Assembly: GCF_030540825.1 (NCBI RefSeq)
Contig: NZ_JAUOEO010000001.1
Span: 1,027,001-1,091,000, forward strand
DNA from: Flavivirga spongiicola
Lineage (GTDB): Bacteria; Bacteroidota; Bacteroidia; Flavobacteriales; Flavobacteriaceae
Length of the DNA stretch: 64,000 nt
Reading direction: 5' to 3'
Shown here one piece after another: positions 9,301-17,869 of the stretch. How positions within the stretch are numbered: the stretch's first letter is position 1; each line of letters starts with the position of its first letter. The translations under genes were made by a program, and so were the position numbers. The notes beneath the pieces were generated by a model that was not told the origin of the DNA, did no database searches, and saw only the letters and a list, made by a program, of their open reading frames with translations.

Positions 9301-12300
9301 CCAGAAATTTAAATGTTACGGTTCAAATTGAAAAAGATCGTAAGGTTATAAAAACACATATCATTCAACTTAATAATAACAAAAAAACCATTTCTGTTCC
9401 TGTGAATAATGAAGACATTGGCGGTTTTGTAGTTAATTACAGTTTTGCAGCTTATAATAATTTTCAATCGGGTGCTTTAAGCATATCGGTACCCTATCCT
9501 AAAATGGATTTGAGTATTGAAACTACAACATTTAGAGATAAATTACAACCTGGAACCGATGAAACCTGGAGTTTTAAGATTAAAGGGCCACAAGGTGATA
9601 AAGTCAGTGCAGAGCTATTGGCAAGCATGTATGATGCTTCATTAGATCAATTTAAGTCACATACATGGCGTTCCAATCTTATTAATAGACCTATTTATTA
9701 CTCTTATAATCAAAGTAATGCTCATCAGAGTTTTGGCACACGTCATTTTAGAGTTTACAATAAACAGTATACTAGAATACATTACTCAACTCAATATTAT
9801 GATCAATTGAATTGGTTTGGGTTTTATTTTGGGAATAATAACTCAATAAGGTTTAAAGGAGTAAACACACTTAGTAGTCGTGTAGCCGGTGCTCCAATAA
9901 TGTCAGATGAAATGGAAGTAGAAGAATCAGTGGCTTTTATGGAGGAAAGTGATAGCGCTAATCTGGATGAAGTTGTGGTTATGGATAAAGAGACCAAACT
10001 AAATGCAGGTGACGACCTTGATTTAAGGGAGGAGATTGTCGAAAAAAAATCAGAAAAACCAAACTTCGACAACATCAAAATCCGTAAAAACCTTCAGGAA
10101 ACTGCCTTTTTCTTTCCGCAGCTGAAAACAGATTCAGAAGGTAACGTTAGTTTCAACTTCACAACTCCAGAAGCTTTAACCCAATGGAAGTTGCAATTAT
10201 TAGCGCATACAAAAACCTTAGAAAGTACAACAACAACTTTAACAGCAGTTACTCAAAAAGAATTAATGGTGATACCTAACGCGCCTCGTTTCCTAAGAGA
10301 AGGTGATCATATTACGATTAGCACCAAAATTGCAAACCTTACCGAAAAGCAATTATCAGGACAAGCAAAATTAATATTAACAGACGCTATTTCCGGAGAA
10401 GACGTTTCCAATAAACTTATTCGTAAACAAGCTAATTCTCACCCTTCGGGGGAGCTAGAGGGGGCTTCTTTTACTGTCGACCCCAAAGGTAATACACAAG
10501 TATCATGGAGTTTATCGATTCCGGATGATGTGCAAGCAGTTCAATATAAAGTTATCGCCAAATCGGAAGACTTTAGTGATGGTGAACAAAATGCCTTACC
10601 TGTGCTATCAAATAGAATGTTAGTTACCGAAACACTTCCTATGTGGATTCGTAGTAATCAAACAAAAACATTTACGCTAGATAAACTAAAGAGTCATACC
10701 TCAACAACACTTAAAAACCATAAGTTGACTTTGGAAATGACTTCCAACCCTGCATGGTATGCGGTGCAGGCACTCCCCTATTTAATGGAGTATCCGTATG
10801 CATGTAACGAACAAACTTTTAGTCGTTATTATGCCAATGCTTTAGCGAGTCATATTGCGAATTCTAATCCACGAATTCAAGACGTTTTCAATCAATGGAA
10901 ATCTCAAGATGCGCTTATTTCTAACTTAGAAAAAAATGAAGCATTAAAATCTATTCTCATTCAAGAAACACCATGGCTACGAGATGCACAAAGTGAAACG
11001 GAACAGAAAAAGCGTATGGCGCTACTTTTCGATCTAAACAAAATGAATAATGAGTTGCAATCGGCTATAAGAAAATTAGAAAATAATCAAATGAATTCCG
11101 GTGCCTGGGCATGGTTTGATGGTGGACGTGAAAACAAATACATTACACAACACATTATTACTGGTTTTGGTCACTTAAATAAGTTAGGTGTCACCGTGAG
11201 CGCAGTCGAAGGGTCTCATAATAAAATGATCTCAAAAGCCATCAAGTATCTCGATGCGCAATTTGTAAAAGAATACAAGGACCTTAGAAAATATAATGCT
11301 AAAGTAGATTTAAACAAAGATCATTTGAGCTACACACAGTTACATTATTTATATATGAGAAGCTTCTATCCAGACGTAAAAAAATCTAAAGAAGTTGATA
11401 AAATCACACAATACTACCAAACGCAAATTCAAAAGTACTGGTTAAGTCGACCTTTATATGCAAAAGGATTAATGGCTTTGGTGTCTCACAGAAATAATGA
11501 TTCTAAAACAGCCAAAAAGATTCTAAAATCGTTAAAAGAAACGAGTATCACTTCGGAAGAGTTAGGTATGTATTGGAAGGCAAATACCAACTCATGGTAT
11601 TGGTATCAAGCACCTATCGAAACACAAGCCCTTTTAATTGAAACTTTCTCAGAGATTGGTCATGTTATTCAGAGTGAAGTGAAGCATCTTGAAACCATCG
11701 ATAACTTAAAAATCTGGTTACTTAAAAACAAACAAACTAATAGATGGAAAACCACCAAAGCAACTACTGATGCTGTATACGCCTTGTTACTTCAAGGAAG
11801 CGATTGGTTATCGGTCACCGAAATGGTTGATGTTGTTTTAGGTGGGCAAAAAATAACGCCTTCAAAATTAGAAAACGTAAAAGTAGAAGCTGGTACAGGT
11901 TATTATAAAACGTCTTGGAGTGCTTCTGAAATAAAACCCAAAATGGCAGAAGTAAAACTGACTAAAAAAGGAAAAGGTATTGCCTGGGGAAGTTTATATT
12001 GGCAATATTTTGAAGATTTAGATAAGATTACATCAGCAGAGACACCTCTAAAATTAAGGAAAAAATTGTTTTTGAAACAAAATACAGATACAGGTGAAAC
12101 CATTTCTGAAATTACAAAAGACACCCATTTAAAAGTTGGAGATTTGGTAAGAGTTCGTATTGAATTACGAAGTGATCGAAACATGGAATTCATTCATATG
12201 AAAGATATGCGAGCTTCAGGGTTAGAACCTGTTAATGTATTCTCGCAATACAAATGGCAAGATGGTTTGGGATATTACGAAAGTACAAAAGATGCCTCAA

Positions 12301-12464
12301 CTAATTTCTTTTTTGATTATTTACCAAAAGGCGTTTATGTTTTTGAATACGATTTAAGAGTTAATAATGCAGGTAATATGAGTAATGGTATTACAACGAT
12401 ACAAAGCATGTATGCACCAGAATTTAGTAGTCATAGTGAAGGCACTCGTTTGTTAGTTAAGTAA
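6330..12464 (+). CDS. bacterial alpha-2-macroglobulin family protein
   Basis: A 2044-residue exported giant with a signal peptide of about 19 residues. Bacterial alpha-2-macroglobulins are periplasmic protease traps: cleavage of a bait region exposes a thioester that captures the protease. Around residues 580-605 the MG2-type block FTDRSIYRPGQTVYFKAIAF is seen. A low-complexity acidic stretch (about residues 1190-1245) precedes the conserved IRKNLQETAFFFPQL that opens the A2M core. The thioester motif is C1492-N-E-Q1495 in YPYACNEQTFSRYYANAL, followed by helical thioester-domain repeats and a C-terminal beta-sandwich. Cys and Gln are both present, so the trap is probably functional. The partner penicillin-binding protein 1C often found beside such genes is not in the window. 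Confidence 0.92.
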   Translation: MKNALSLLMIILFATFSNAQDNEYKELWAEVEQFEAKGLVQSALKAVENINKLAEKDSNASQLIKSMLFKSKFALVLEEDAQLKIIKDFKDGIEKNTFPTKNILESILANMYWQYFNQNRWKLYNRTKTAEKVDVEDFRTWDLQTLFNEIHVHYQNSLQNGLLLQLEPLSHYDEILNLQKGSRIYRPTLFDILSHNALQFYKTDETHITKPAYKFEIDHPDFLGNTGRFSKLKIASKDTTSLQLNALKIYQDLISFHLKDKKPFALADVNIQRLKFVNQHATFSDKESIILSALKTERDHLKTHEVSTLYDYEIATIYYQQGATYQPKTNEDNRWKLKDAIEICNKAILKFPKSNGAKKCTVLKQLIEQPTLQITAENFLPIQQNARLLIRYKNLNQLQFKIFKLTRNQLSKFNKIYREEEQLAFIKKLNPYKNWDNTLKNEGDYQTHTTEILVPKLNNGTYLIFASPKNDDETFAFSTVQVTNLALIETESTNDKTFQIINRNNGKPIEKAAVKFSYRKNYKDKEITETKTSNQFGEISLPKLDVNYNDLNIEIINNGEKAYFGDYYVSRYYKQQQKKVTYNAFLFTDRSIYRPGQTVYFKAIAFKTKESKPEVLVSEKVYAILYNANGEEVKLLKFKTNEFGSVSGEFILPNNGLNGQYYIEFGTESGHNKSGTTYFSVEEYKRPKFETSFNPVTETFKVNDSVTIKGHALAYAGSHITNAKVVYRVHRKVEYPRWCYWYYPWFNSEPQEITHGEGMTNGKGVFEITFKAIPDQSVDKTNLPIFRYEVTADVTDLNGETRSATTTVNVGYHALTANMYIANFIDKAKKNNALEIDTRNLNGEFIPAKGTVKIYKLNGPKKVLRQRPWSAPDYQEFSQEAFNKLFPHDAYNDEHQASNWKKGDLVFMSSFNTENTKNLNLGKIKKWESGAYIIILESKDKFGQLVKDEIKTTLYSHADKTIADKKLFHITTNKSSYKTGENALITLGSAARNLNVTVQIEKDRKVIKTHIIQLNNNKKTISVPVNNEDIGGFVVNYSFAAYNNFQSGALSISVPYPKMDLSIETTTFRDKLQPGTDETWSFKIKGPQGDKVSAELLASMYDASLDQFKSHTWRSNLINRPIYYSYNQSNAHQSFGTRHFRVYNKQYTRIHYSTQYYDQLNWFGFYFGNNNSIRFKGVNTLSSRVAGAPIMSDEMEVEESVAFMEESDSANLDEVVVMDKETKLNAGDDLDLREEIVEKKSEKPNFDNIKIRKNLQETAFFFPQLKTDSEGNVSFNFTTPEALTQWKLQLLAHTKTLESTTTTLTAVTQKELMVIPNAPRFLREGDHITISTKIANLTEKQLSGQAKLILTDAISGEDVSNKLIRKQANSHPSGELEGASFTVDPKGNTQVSWSLSIPDDVQAVQYKVIAKSEDFSDGEQNALPVLSNRMLVTETLPMWIRSNQTKTFTLDKLKSHTSTTLKNHKLTLEMTSNPAWYAVQALPYLMEYPYACNEQTFSRYYANALASHIANSNPRIQDVFNQWKSQDALISNLEKNEALKSILIQETPWLRDAQSETEQKKRMALLFDLNKMNNELQSAIRKLENNQMNSGAWAWFDGGRENKYITQHIITGFGHLNKLGVTVSAVEGSHNKMISKAIKYLDAQFVKEYKDLRKYNAKVDLNKDHLSYTQLHYLYMRSFYPDVKKSKEVDKITQYYQTQIQKYWLSRPLYAKGLMALVSHRNNDSKTAKKILKSLKETSITSEELGMYWKANTNSWYWYQAPIETQALLIETFSEIGHVIQSEVKHLETIDNLKIWLLKNKQTNRWKTTKATTDAVYALLLQGSDWLSVTEMVDVVLGGQKITPSKLENVKVEAGTGYYKTSWSASEIKPKMAEVKLTKKGKGIAWGSLYWQYFEDLDKITSAETPLKLRKKLFLKQNTDTGETISEITKDTHLKVGDLVRVRIELRSDRNMEFIHMKDMRASGLEPVNVFSQYKWQDGLGYYESTKDASTNFFFDYLPKGVYVFEYDLRVNNAGNMSNGITTIQSMYAPEFSSHSEGTRLLVK

Positions 12465-12542
12465 AACTGTTTCGACAAAGCGGATGGCAGATTAATTTTT
12501 AATTTGCTATCTTTCAGTTTAATAACTAATAAACACATTATT

Positions 12543-12914
12543 ATGAATTCAAAAGTTTTTATGGTCGTGAGAACACTTCTCGGGATTTTCGTTTTGTTTT
12601 TTGGACTTAATAAGTTCTTTCATTTTATGGATATGGGAGATATGTCTGCTGAGGCTGGGGCCTATTTCGGAGCATTATCTTCTGTTAAATTAATTACAAT
12701 AGTAGCCATTGTAGAAATTGTTGCAGGATTAGCATTAATCTTTAACAAATTTGGAGCTTTATTGGCTCTTATTTTAATGAGTGTATCAGTCAATGCCGTA
12801 TTATTTCATGCTATGTTAGAACCAGGAAGTATCGCGGGCGCTTTAATTTTACTAGTTTTAAATATTATTGTGCTTTATGGCTATAAAGACAAATATAAAG
12901 ATTTACTGAGTTGA
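12543..12914 (+). CDS. DoxX-like integral membrane protein
   Basis: A 123-residue hydrophobic protein with four predicted transmembrane helices (for example VRTLLGIFVLFFGLNKFFHF, LITIVAIVEIVAGLALIF and GALILLVLNIIVLYGY), typical of the DoxX/DoxD-like group. The biochemical role of these small proteins is unclear; some are tied to quinone or thiol redox chemistry. ATG at 12543 is preferred over an upstream TTG. It follows the alpha-2-macroglobulin gene by 78 bp on the same strand. Confidence 0.75.
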   Translation: MNSKVFMVVRTLLGIFVLFFGLNKFFHFMDMGDMSAEAGAYFGALSSVKLITIVAIVEIVAGLALIFNKFGALLALILMSVSVNAVLFHAMLEPGSIAGALILLVLNIIVLYGYKDKYKDLLS

Positions 12915-12926
12915 TAACATATTTAT

Positions 12927-13052
12927 GAGACTGAAAAGTAATCTATTTTGTCATTCAGAGCGTAGCGAAGAATCTTATTTTTTGTGAATCACCACATTAT
13001 ATTTTTAAGAGATTCTTCTTTGCATTCTGAATGACACTTTTAATACAGTCTC
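12927..13052. repeat. dispersed palindromic repeat, copy 1
   Basis: A long inverted repeat. The left arm 12949-12976 (TGTCATTCAGAGCGTAGCGA onwards) pairs with the right arm 13008-13036, which ends CTGAATGACA. Outer GAGACTG (12927-12933) and CAGTCTC (13046-13052) extend the pairing. Copies of the same core occur at 23221 and 36830. It lies between two plus-strand genes and may terminate or attenuate transcription after the DoxX-like gene. Confidence 0.8.
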
Positions 13053-13085
13053 TTTATTTTCTTAACTTTACTCAAATTTTATGAT

Positions 13086-13604
13086 TTGTTTAAACCTTTG
13101 GAAAAGCAAAAATTAAATAGCCCCAAAACGACCATAGCATTTTTATTTTTTATAATGCTTTTAGGCTGTGCTTCTAAACAGGGGCTATCTACAAATACAG
13201 ACAAAATTGAAAAAACGCCTAAGATCATTTTTCTAAATTATACTATTAAAAAAACATCTGATGGGAAAAAGACTATTCGTTATATAAATAAAAAAGTAAC
13301 CGAAGGAAAACTTAAAAATCATACTAAAAACTCCAAAGAGGAACCAGTTACTGGTGATTTAATGTGTTATCAGCTTGATAAAAAGTCAAATATCTTACAT
13401 AGCACTATTATAAAAAATCCGTTTACTAAAACTTTTGAGTTCGTAGATGAATCCAAATCGTTTCAAATGAAAAAGATTGATTTGGATAGCTCACGATTTT
13501 CTTTAAGGCTACAACTAAAGCCCAATACAAAATACATTAGTATACATAATATTAGTAATTCTAAAAATAAAACAATCCCTCTAATTAAAACTAAACTTAA
13601 CTAA
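13086..13604 (+). CDS. small lipoprotein preceding the M64 peptidase
   Basis: About 172 residues with a lipoprotein signal: a hydrophobic run AFLFFIMLLGC ending in a lipobox cysteine. The mature part is basic and beta-rich and I do not recognise a family. No ATG is available before the signal peptide; TTG at 13086 or TTG at 13098 must start it. The gene ends 2 bp before the M64 peptidase gene, so the two are almost certainly cotranscribed and perhaps act together in the envelope. Confidence 0.65.
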   Translation: MFKPLEKQKLNSPKTTIAFLFFIMLLGCASKQGLSTNTDKIEKTPKIIFLNYTIKKTSDGKKTIRYINKKVTEGKLKNHTKNSKEEPVTGDLMCYQLDKKSNILHSTIIKNPFTKTFEFVDESKSFQMKKIDLDSSRFSLRLQLKPNTKYISIHNISNSKNKTIPLIKTKLN

Positions 13605-13606
13605 CC

Positions 13607-15025
13607 ATGAGGTATTTTTTAATTTTCATAATATTTCTTTTTAGTACCTGTTTTATCTCGGCTCAAATTTTTGATGTGGAAACAATTAAATCTTCTGGAG
13701 ATAATGACAAAAGAATAAATTTAGTTATCTTAAGTGAAGGCTATCAAACCAGTGAATTAGATCAATTTATTACAGATGTTACTAGTCTTTCGGACGACAT
13801 GTTTAGTCAATCACCTTTTTTAGAATATGCGGATTACTTTAATGTATACGCTATAAAAGTACCATCAAATGAAAGTGGAGCCGATCACCCTGCAACTGCT
13901 ACAGATGTTACAGAACCTGCAACTCCAATGACCACAAAAGATACTTATTTCAATGCTACTTTTGATGCCTTTAATTATCACAGACTCTTATATTACGGAA
14001 TTGATTATGCAGATGCTGCTACTGCGGAGGCAAAAATACATTCTGTTTTATCTGACAATTTCCCTACATACGATCAAGCTTTAATTTTAGTTAACACTAA
14101 TGTATATGGAGGCTCGGGTGGTGAATTTCCAATGGCTTCAACTTCAGCAAATGATATTGCCATACATGAATTAGGACATTCTTTGTTCGATTTAAAAGAT
14201 GAATATTATCCAGGAGACGCATTAGCAGCCGAAGCCATAAATATGACTCAAGAAACTGATCCAACATTGGTAAAATGGAAAAATTGGATTGGACTTAATG
14301 GTATTGGGATTTACCCCTATGGTACCTCTGGTGTAGCATCCACTTGGAACAGACCTCATCAAAACTGTAAAATGAGATATCTGGGAGTTCCTTTCTGCTC
14401 TGTATGTAAAGAAGGCATGATAGAAAAGATACACAGTTTGGTGTCTCCAATTGATTCATATACACCCATTTCAAATACGGTCTCAAACCCAAGCTTTCCT
14501 CTTGATTTTCATCTAAACTTAATAAAACCTGCACCTGACCCTACAATACTTGAAAGCTCGTGGTCACTTAATGCTGATGATAATTTTGCCACAAATGTTG
14601 ATGATGTAAGTATTTCTGAAAGCGATTTAAATGTAGGTTCAAATAATTTAACAGCAGTCATTACGGATAACACAACACTTTTAAGGATCGATAATCATGA
14701 AACCCTTCATGTGTATACAGTGACCTGGACTATAGATCATTCTTCCTTAGGAGTTAAGGATATTGAAAGTGAGATTAATAATTTAAGTATCGTTATGTAT
14801 CCAAATCCTGCGAATACCATTGCAAACTTTAAAATTGAAAGTGAAAGAGGTACCAATTTAAAAGTTGATATTATGAGCTTAGACGGCAAAAAAGTAAAAA
14901 CAGTACCTATGTCTAACCATGAAACACAACAGGTAGATATTAGTAATTTAAGTGAAGGTATTTATATGGCTAATTTCTATGCAAATAACATATTAGTTGC
15001 CAGTAAAAAATTAGTAAAACAATAA
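13607..15025 (+). CDS. secreted M64-family metallopeptidase with T9SS sorting domain
   Basis: A 472-residue protein with a signal peptide ending ISAQ. Residues 20-260 match the M64 (IgA peptidase) family: INLVILSEGYQ near the start and the zinc site H187-ELG-H191 followed by D198-E199 (HExxHxxxxxxDE). The C-terminal 75 residues, from VMYPNPANT through LSEGIYMANFYANN to KKLVKQ, form a type A T9SS sorting domain, so the enzyme is exported across the outer membrane and probably attached to the surface or released. It is translationally close to the preceding lipoprotein gene. Confidence 0.9.
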   Translation: MRYFLIFIIFLFSTCFISAQIFDVETIKSSGDNDKRINLVILSEGYQTSELDQFITDVTSLSDDMFSQSPFLEYADYFNVYAIKVPSNESGADHPATATDVTEPATPMTTKDTYFNATFDAFNYHRLLYYGIDYADAATAEAKIHSVLSDNFPTYDQALILVNTNVYGGSGGEFPMASTSANDIAIHELGHSLFDLKDEYYPGDALAAEAINMTQETDPTLVKWKNWIGLNGIGIYPYGTSGVASTWNRPHQNCKMRYLGVPFCSVCKEGMIEKIHSLVSPIDSYTPISNTVSNPSFPLDFHLNLIKPAPDPTILESSWSLNADDNFATNVDDVSISESDLNVGSNNLTAVITDNTTLLRIDNHETLHVYTVTWTIDHSSLGVKDIESEINNLSIVMYPNPANTIANFKIESERGTNLKVDIMSLDGKKVKTVPMSNHETQQVDISNLSEGIYMANFYANNILVASKKLVKQ

Positions 15026-15026
15026 G

Positions 15027-15548
15027 TTATTGTTTAGGAGGGTATTCCAAGAACACTTTTTCTACTATAGCATTTAAGCGTTCCTCTCGCTCTCCCGGTA
15101 TAGCGTTAGGGTTATAATTCGATTCGCTTACTGCTTGCCAAAATAATTGCTTTTTATTTTCATCTACAAAATCAATTATTATCTGACGGTTAACATTAGA
15201 CTGGCCCACTGGTATACCTATTGAAATGCCTCCTCCAACATTGCGGCCTCCTCCACCTAAACCAACACCAACTGAGCTGCGTTGCGCTTCGCGATATTCA
15301 CTACTTTTAATGTCGATGAAAAAATCTGGAGTGTCAGATAAACTAAACCCTTTTGCTGTCATTTTTATATCTATAGCATTTAACAGACGTTTGGTGTCTA
15401 ATTCACTTAGCCCCGTATTCATATCACTATAATAATTGTAGGTTTTATAATTATCAAATTGAGTTGTCTTATCGTAATCGTAATTAACACGAACAGAAAC
15501 ACATCCCGTAATTAATAAAGCAAGTAAAATAATTTTAAAAGATTTCAT
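15027..15548 (-). CDS. DUF4136 lipoprotein
   Basis: A 173-residue lipoprotein (lipobox LLITGC) of the DUF4136 group: VNYDYDKTTQFDNYKTYNYY after the cysteine, a Gly-rich loop (VGVGLGGGGRNVGGGISIGI) in the middle, and the ending AIPGEREERLNAIVEKVFLEYPP. Members are envelope proteins of unknown function. ATG at 15548 is chosen because it leads straight into the signal sequence; an ATG two codons earlier (15554) is possible. It converges with the M64 peptidase gene, with 1 bp between the stops. Confidence 0.8.
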   Translation of the reverse strand: MKSFKIILLALLITGCVSVRVNYDYDKTTQFDNYKTYNYYSDMNTGLSELDTKRLLNAIDIKMTAKGFSLSDTPDFFIDIKSSEYREAQRSSVGVGLGGGGRNVGGGISIGIPVGQSNVNRQIIIDFVDENKKQLFWQAVSESNYNPNAIPGEREERLNAIVEKVFLEYPPKQ

Positions 15549-15665
15549 AGCCATAATTTTTATTAAACTCAGGTTAAAGTTAATCAAAAATTATTCCATG
15601 AATTAAAGTTAAAAGCTTTGAACTTGATTTTAGTATCCCGACATTTGATGTATAAATTTTTTATC

Positions 15666-16769
15666 ATGACATTCTGCTCTAAAAGTATCTTTTTAATATG
15701 TATTTTCTTTAGTGTCAATCTTTTTTCTCAAAGTAATCGTCCACAAGAACCGAAAGCCCCTTATGACTATACTTCGGAAGCTATTTATTTTACCAATTTT
15801 AAAGCCGACAGTATAAAGTTAGCAGGTACACTCACTTTACCAAAAAACATAAAAAAGCCAGTAGTTGCCATTTTAATAAGCGGATCTGGCCCACAAGACA
15901 GAAATGAAGAACTAGTAAATCATAAGCCTTTTTTAGTGATAGCTGATTACCTAACAAACCATGGTGTTGCTGTTTTGCGGTATGATGATAGAGGGACTGC
16001 TGAATCTGAAGGAAATTTTAAAAACGCCACAACTTTTGATTTTGCTACCGATGTTGAAGCTGCTATCGCTTATTTAAAAACAAGGAATGATATTGATACT
16101 TCAAAAATAGGTTTGATTGGACATAGTGAGGGTGGACTTATTGCTCCTATGGTAGCTTCAAGAAATAAAGATGTTGCCTTTACCGTATTACTTGCAGGCA
16201 CTGGTGTAAATGGTGCAAAAGTTTTAGAAACCCAATCTAGACGAGCCGCAGAATTAGCAGGTGCTAATAGTGCTGTTCTGGATGAAAATGAAAAATTATC
16301 AAAGATTATTTACGCTATTTTAAGAACGCATTCTGATGTAGAAATTATTAAAACAAAAATCACAAATGAACTTAATGATTTTAAAATGAAAAACCCTACA
16401 TCTATACTTGCTCCAGCCATTACTCCAGCTTTGATTAAACAACAATTCAACATTTTAAAATCTAAATGGCTTCTCACTTTTATTAGAATAGATCCAAAAG
16501 ATTATTTAGAAAAAACGACATGCCCCGTATTAGCTTTAAATGGAAGTAAAGATTTTCAAGTATTACCAAAAATTAATTTAGAAGGCATTAAAAATGGGCT
16601 AGAAATTGCTGGAAATAAAGATATAACTATAAAGGAATTAGACGGATTAAACCATTTGTTTCAAACTGCCGAAACAGGAAGTATGCAAGAATATAGTGAA
16701 ATTGAAGAAACCTTTTCCCCAACCGCCTTAAAAATTATAAAAGATTGGATTTTAGAACGATTTAAGTAA
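15666..16769 (+). CDS. exported alpha/beta hydrolase
   Basis: About 367 residues with a signal peptide ending VNLFSQ. The hydrolase fold shows the oxyanion region ILISGSGPQDR, RYDDRGTAES, the nucleophile elbow GHSEGG with S154, an acid-side strand VLALNGSKDFQV and catalytic His in GLNHLFQ. This matches the family often annotated as acyl-CoA thioester hydrolase/BAAT-like or dienelactone-hydrolase-type esterases; the substrate is unknown. ATG at 15666 is chosen; ATG at 15648 would lengthen the signal peptide. It converges on obgE. Confidence 0.82.
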   Translation: MTFCSKSIFLICIFFSVNLFSQSNRPQEPKAPYDYTSEAIYFTNFKADSIKLAGTLTLPKNIKKPVVAILISGSGPQDRNEELVNHKPFLVIADYLTNHGVAVLRYDDRGTAESEGNFKNATTFDFATDVEAAIAYLKTRNDIDTSKIGLIGHSEGGLIAPMVASRNKDVAFTVLLAGTGVNGAKVLETQSRRAAELAGANSAVLDENEKLSKIIYAILRTHSDVEIIKTKITNELNDFKMKNPTSILAPAITPALIKQQFNILKSKWLLTFIRIDPKDYLEKTTCPVLALNGSKDFQVLPKINLEGIKNGLEIAGNKDITIKELDGLNHLFQTAETGSMQEYSEIEETFSPTALKIIKDWILERFK

Positions 16770-16773
16770 TCTC

Positions 16774-16796
16774 ATACCAATTATTAATTGAATTTA
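16774..16796. repeat. solitary arm resembling the 160-bp element ends
   Basis: The 23-bp sequence beginning ATACCAATTATTAATTGAAT resembles the left terminal repeats of the elements at 24808 and 50519. No partner arm is seen within the neighbouring 200 bp, so it may be a remnant, or chance similarity in AT-rich DNA. Confidence 0.35.
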
Positions 16797-17792
16797 CTCA
16801 TTCAACATTTTCCACAAAATGTCTTTTAACTCGGTAATACCTTGCTGTGCCACTGATGAAATGAATAAGTATGGAATAGGAAGTTCGTTGTCCAATTCTT
16901 TTTTAAGTTCTGCCTTCAATTCAGTATCGAGCATATCACATTTCGATATGGCTATGAGGCGTTCTTTATCAAGCATTTCCGGATTGTAACGACGAAGCTC
17001 ATCTAACAAGACATCATATTGCTTTTTAATATCATCTGCATCTGCAGGAATTAAAAATAGCAAAATGGAATTACGTTCTATGTGACGTAAAAAATAATGA
17101 CCTAGGCCTTTTCCTTCGGCAGCACCTTCTATAATTCCAGGAATATCTGCCATTACGAAGGTTTGAAAATCGCGATACTCTACGATCCCTAAATTAGGTT
17201 TCAACGTTGTAAACTCATAATCTGCAATTTTTGGTTTGGCAGAAGTGACTACTGATAACAACGTAGATTTCCCCGCGTTTGGGAATCCTACCAAACCAAC
17301 GTCAGCAAGTACTTTTAATTCCAACGTAACATACTTCTCTTCCAAGGGAAGTCCAGGCTGTGCATATCTTGGTGTTTGATTGGTCGACGACTTAAAATGC
17401 CAGTTGCCTAGTCCGCCTTTTCCGCCTTCTGCAATAATTCTTTCTTCACCTTCTTCAGTGATCTCTAAAAGAATGTCATCAGTTTCAGTATCTCTAACAA
17501 CCGTTCCTAATGGAACATCTAAATATACATCTTCACCATCAGCCCCAGAACTCCTGCTTTTACTACCATTTCCACCATGACCAGCACGAATGTGTTTTTT
17601 AAATTTTAAATGAAGAAGTGTCCAAAGATTAGAATTACCTCGAAGAATCACATGACCGCCACGACCACCATCACCACCATCTGGTCCACCTTTCGTAATA
17701 TACTTCTCGCGATGTAAATGCACAGAACCTTTACCTCCGCTGCCAGAAGCGACATACATTTTTACATAATCAACAAAATTTCCTTCAGTCAT
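16794..17792 (-). CDS. obgE: Obg-family GTPase
   Basis: A 332-residue GTPase that binds the large ribosomal subunit and acts in ribosome maturation. The Gly-rich Obg domain fills residues 1-158 ([28 protein letters not shown]). The G domain has G1 [10 protein letters not shown]3 [16 protein letters not shown] and G4 SKCD. No C-terminal extension is present, as usual in Bacteroidota. It is downstream of the hpt-adk fusion gene on the same strand (77 bp), an arrangement common in flavobacteria as far as I recall. Confidence 0.97.
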   Translation of the reverse strand: MTEGNFVDYVKMYVASGSGGKGSVHLHREKYITKGGPDGGDGGRGGHVILRGNSNLWTLLHLKFKKHIRAGHGGNGSKSRSSGADGEDVYLDVPLGTVVRDTETDDILLEITEEGEERIIAEGGKGGLGNWHFKSSTNQTPRYAQPGLPLEEKYVTLELKVLADVGLVGFPNAGKSTLLSVVTSAKPKIADYEFTTLKPNLGIVEYRDFQTFVMADIPGIIEGAAEGKGLGHYFLRHIERNSILLFLIPADADDIKKQYDVLLDELRRYNPEMLDKERLIAISKCDMLDTELKAELKKELDNELPIPYLFISSVAQQGITELKDILWKMLNE

Positions 17793-17869
17793 TCTTACTG
17801 TTTATTTGTTCTTTGTTAAGTTGTTTAGTTGACCTGTTTTTAAACAACTAAACGAATAAACACATCAAC

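Noticed and set aside
9960..9985. LDEVVV motif in the alpha-2-macroglobulin, resembling a TonB-dependent receptor plug start
   Set aside because: There is no plug or barrel sequence around it; it lies in an acidic linker of one continuous A2M protein.
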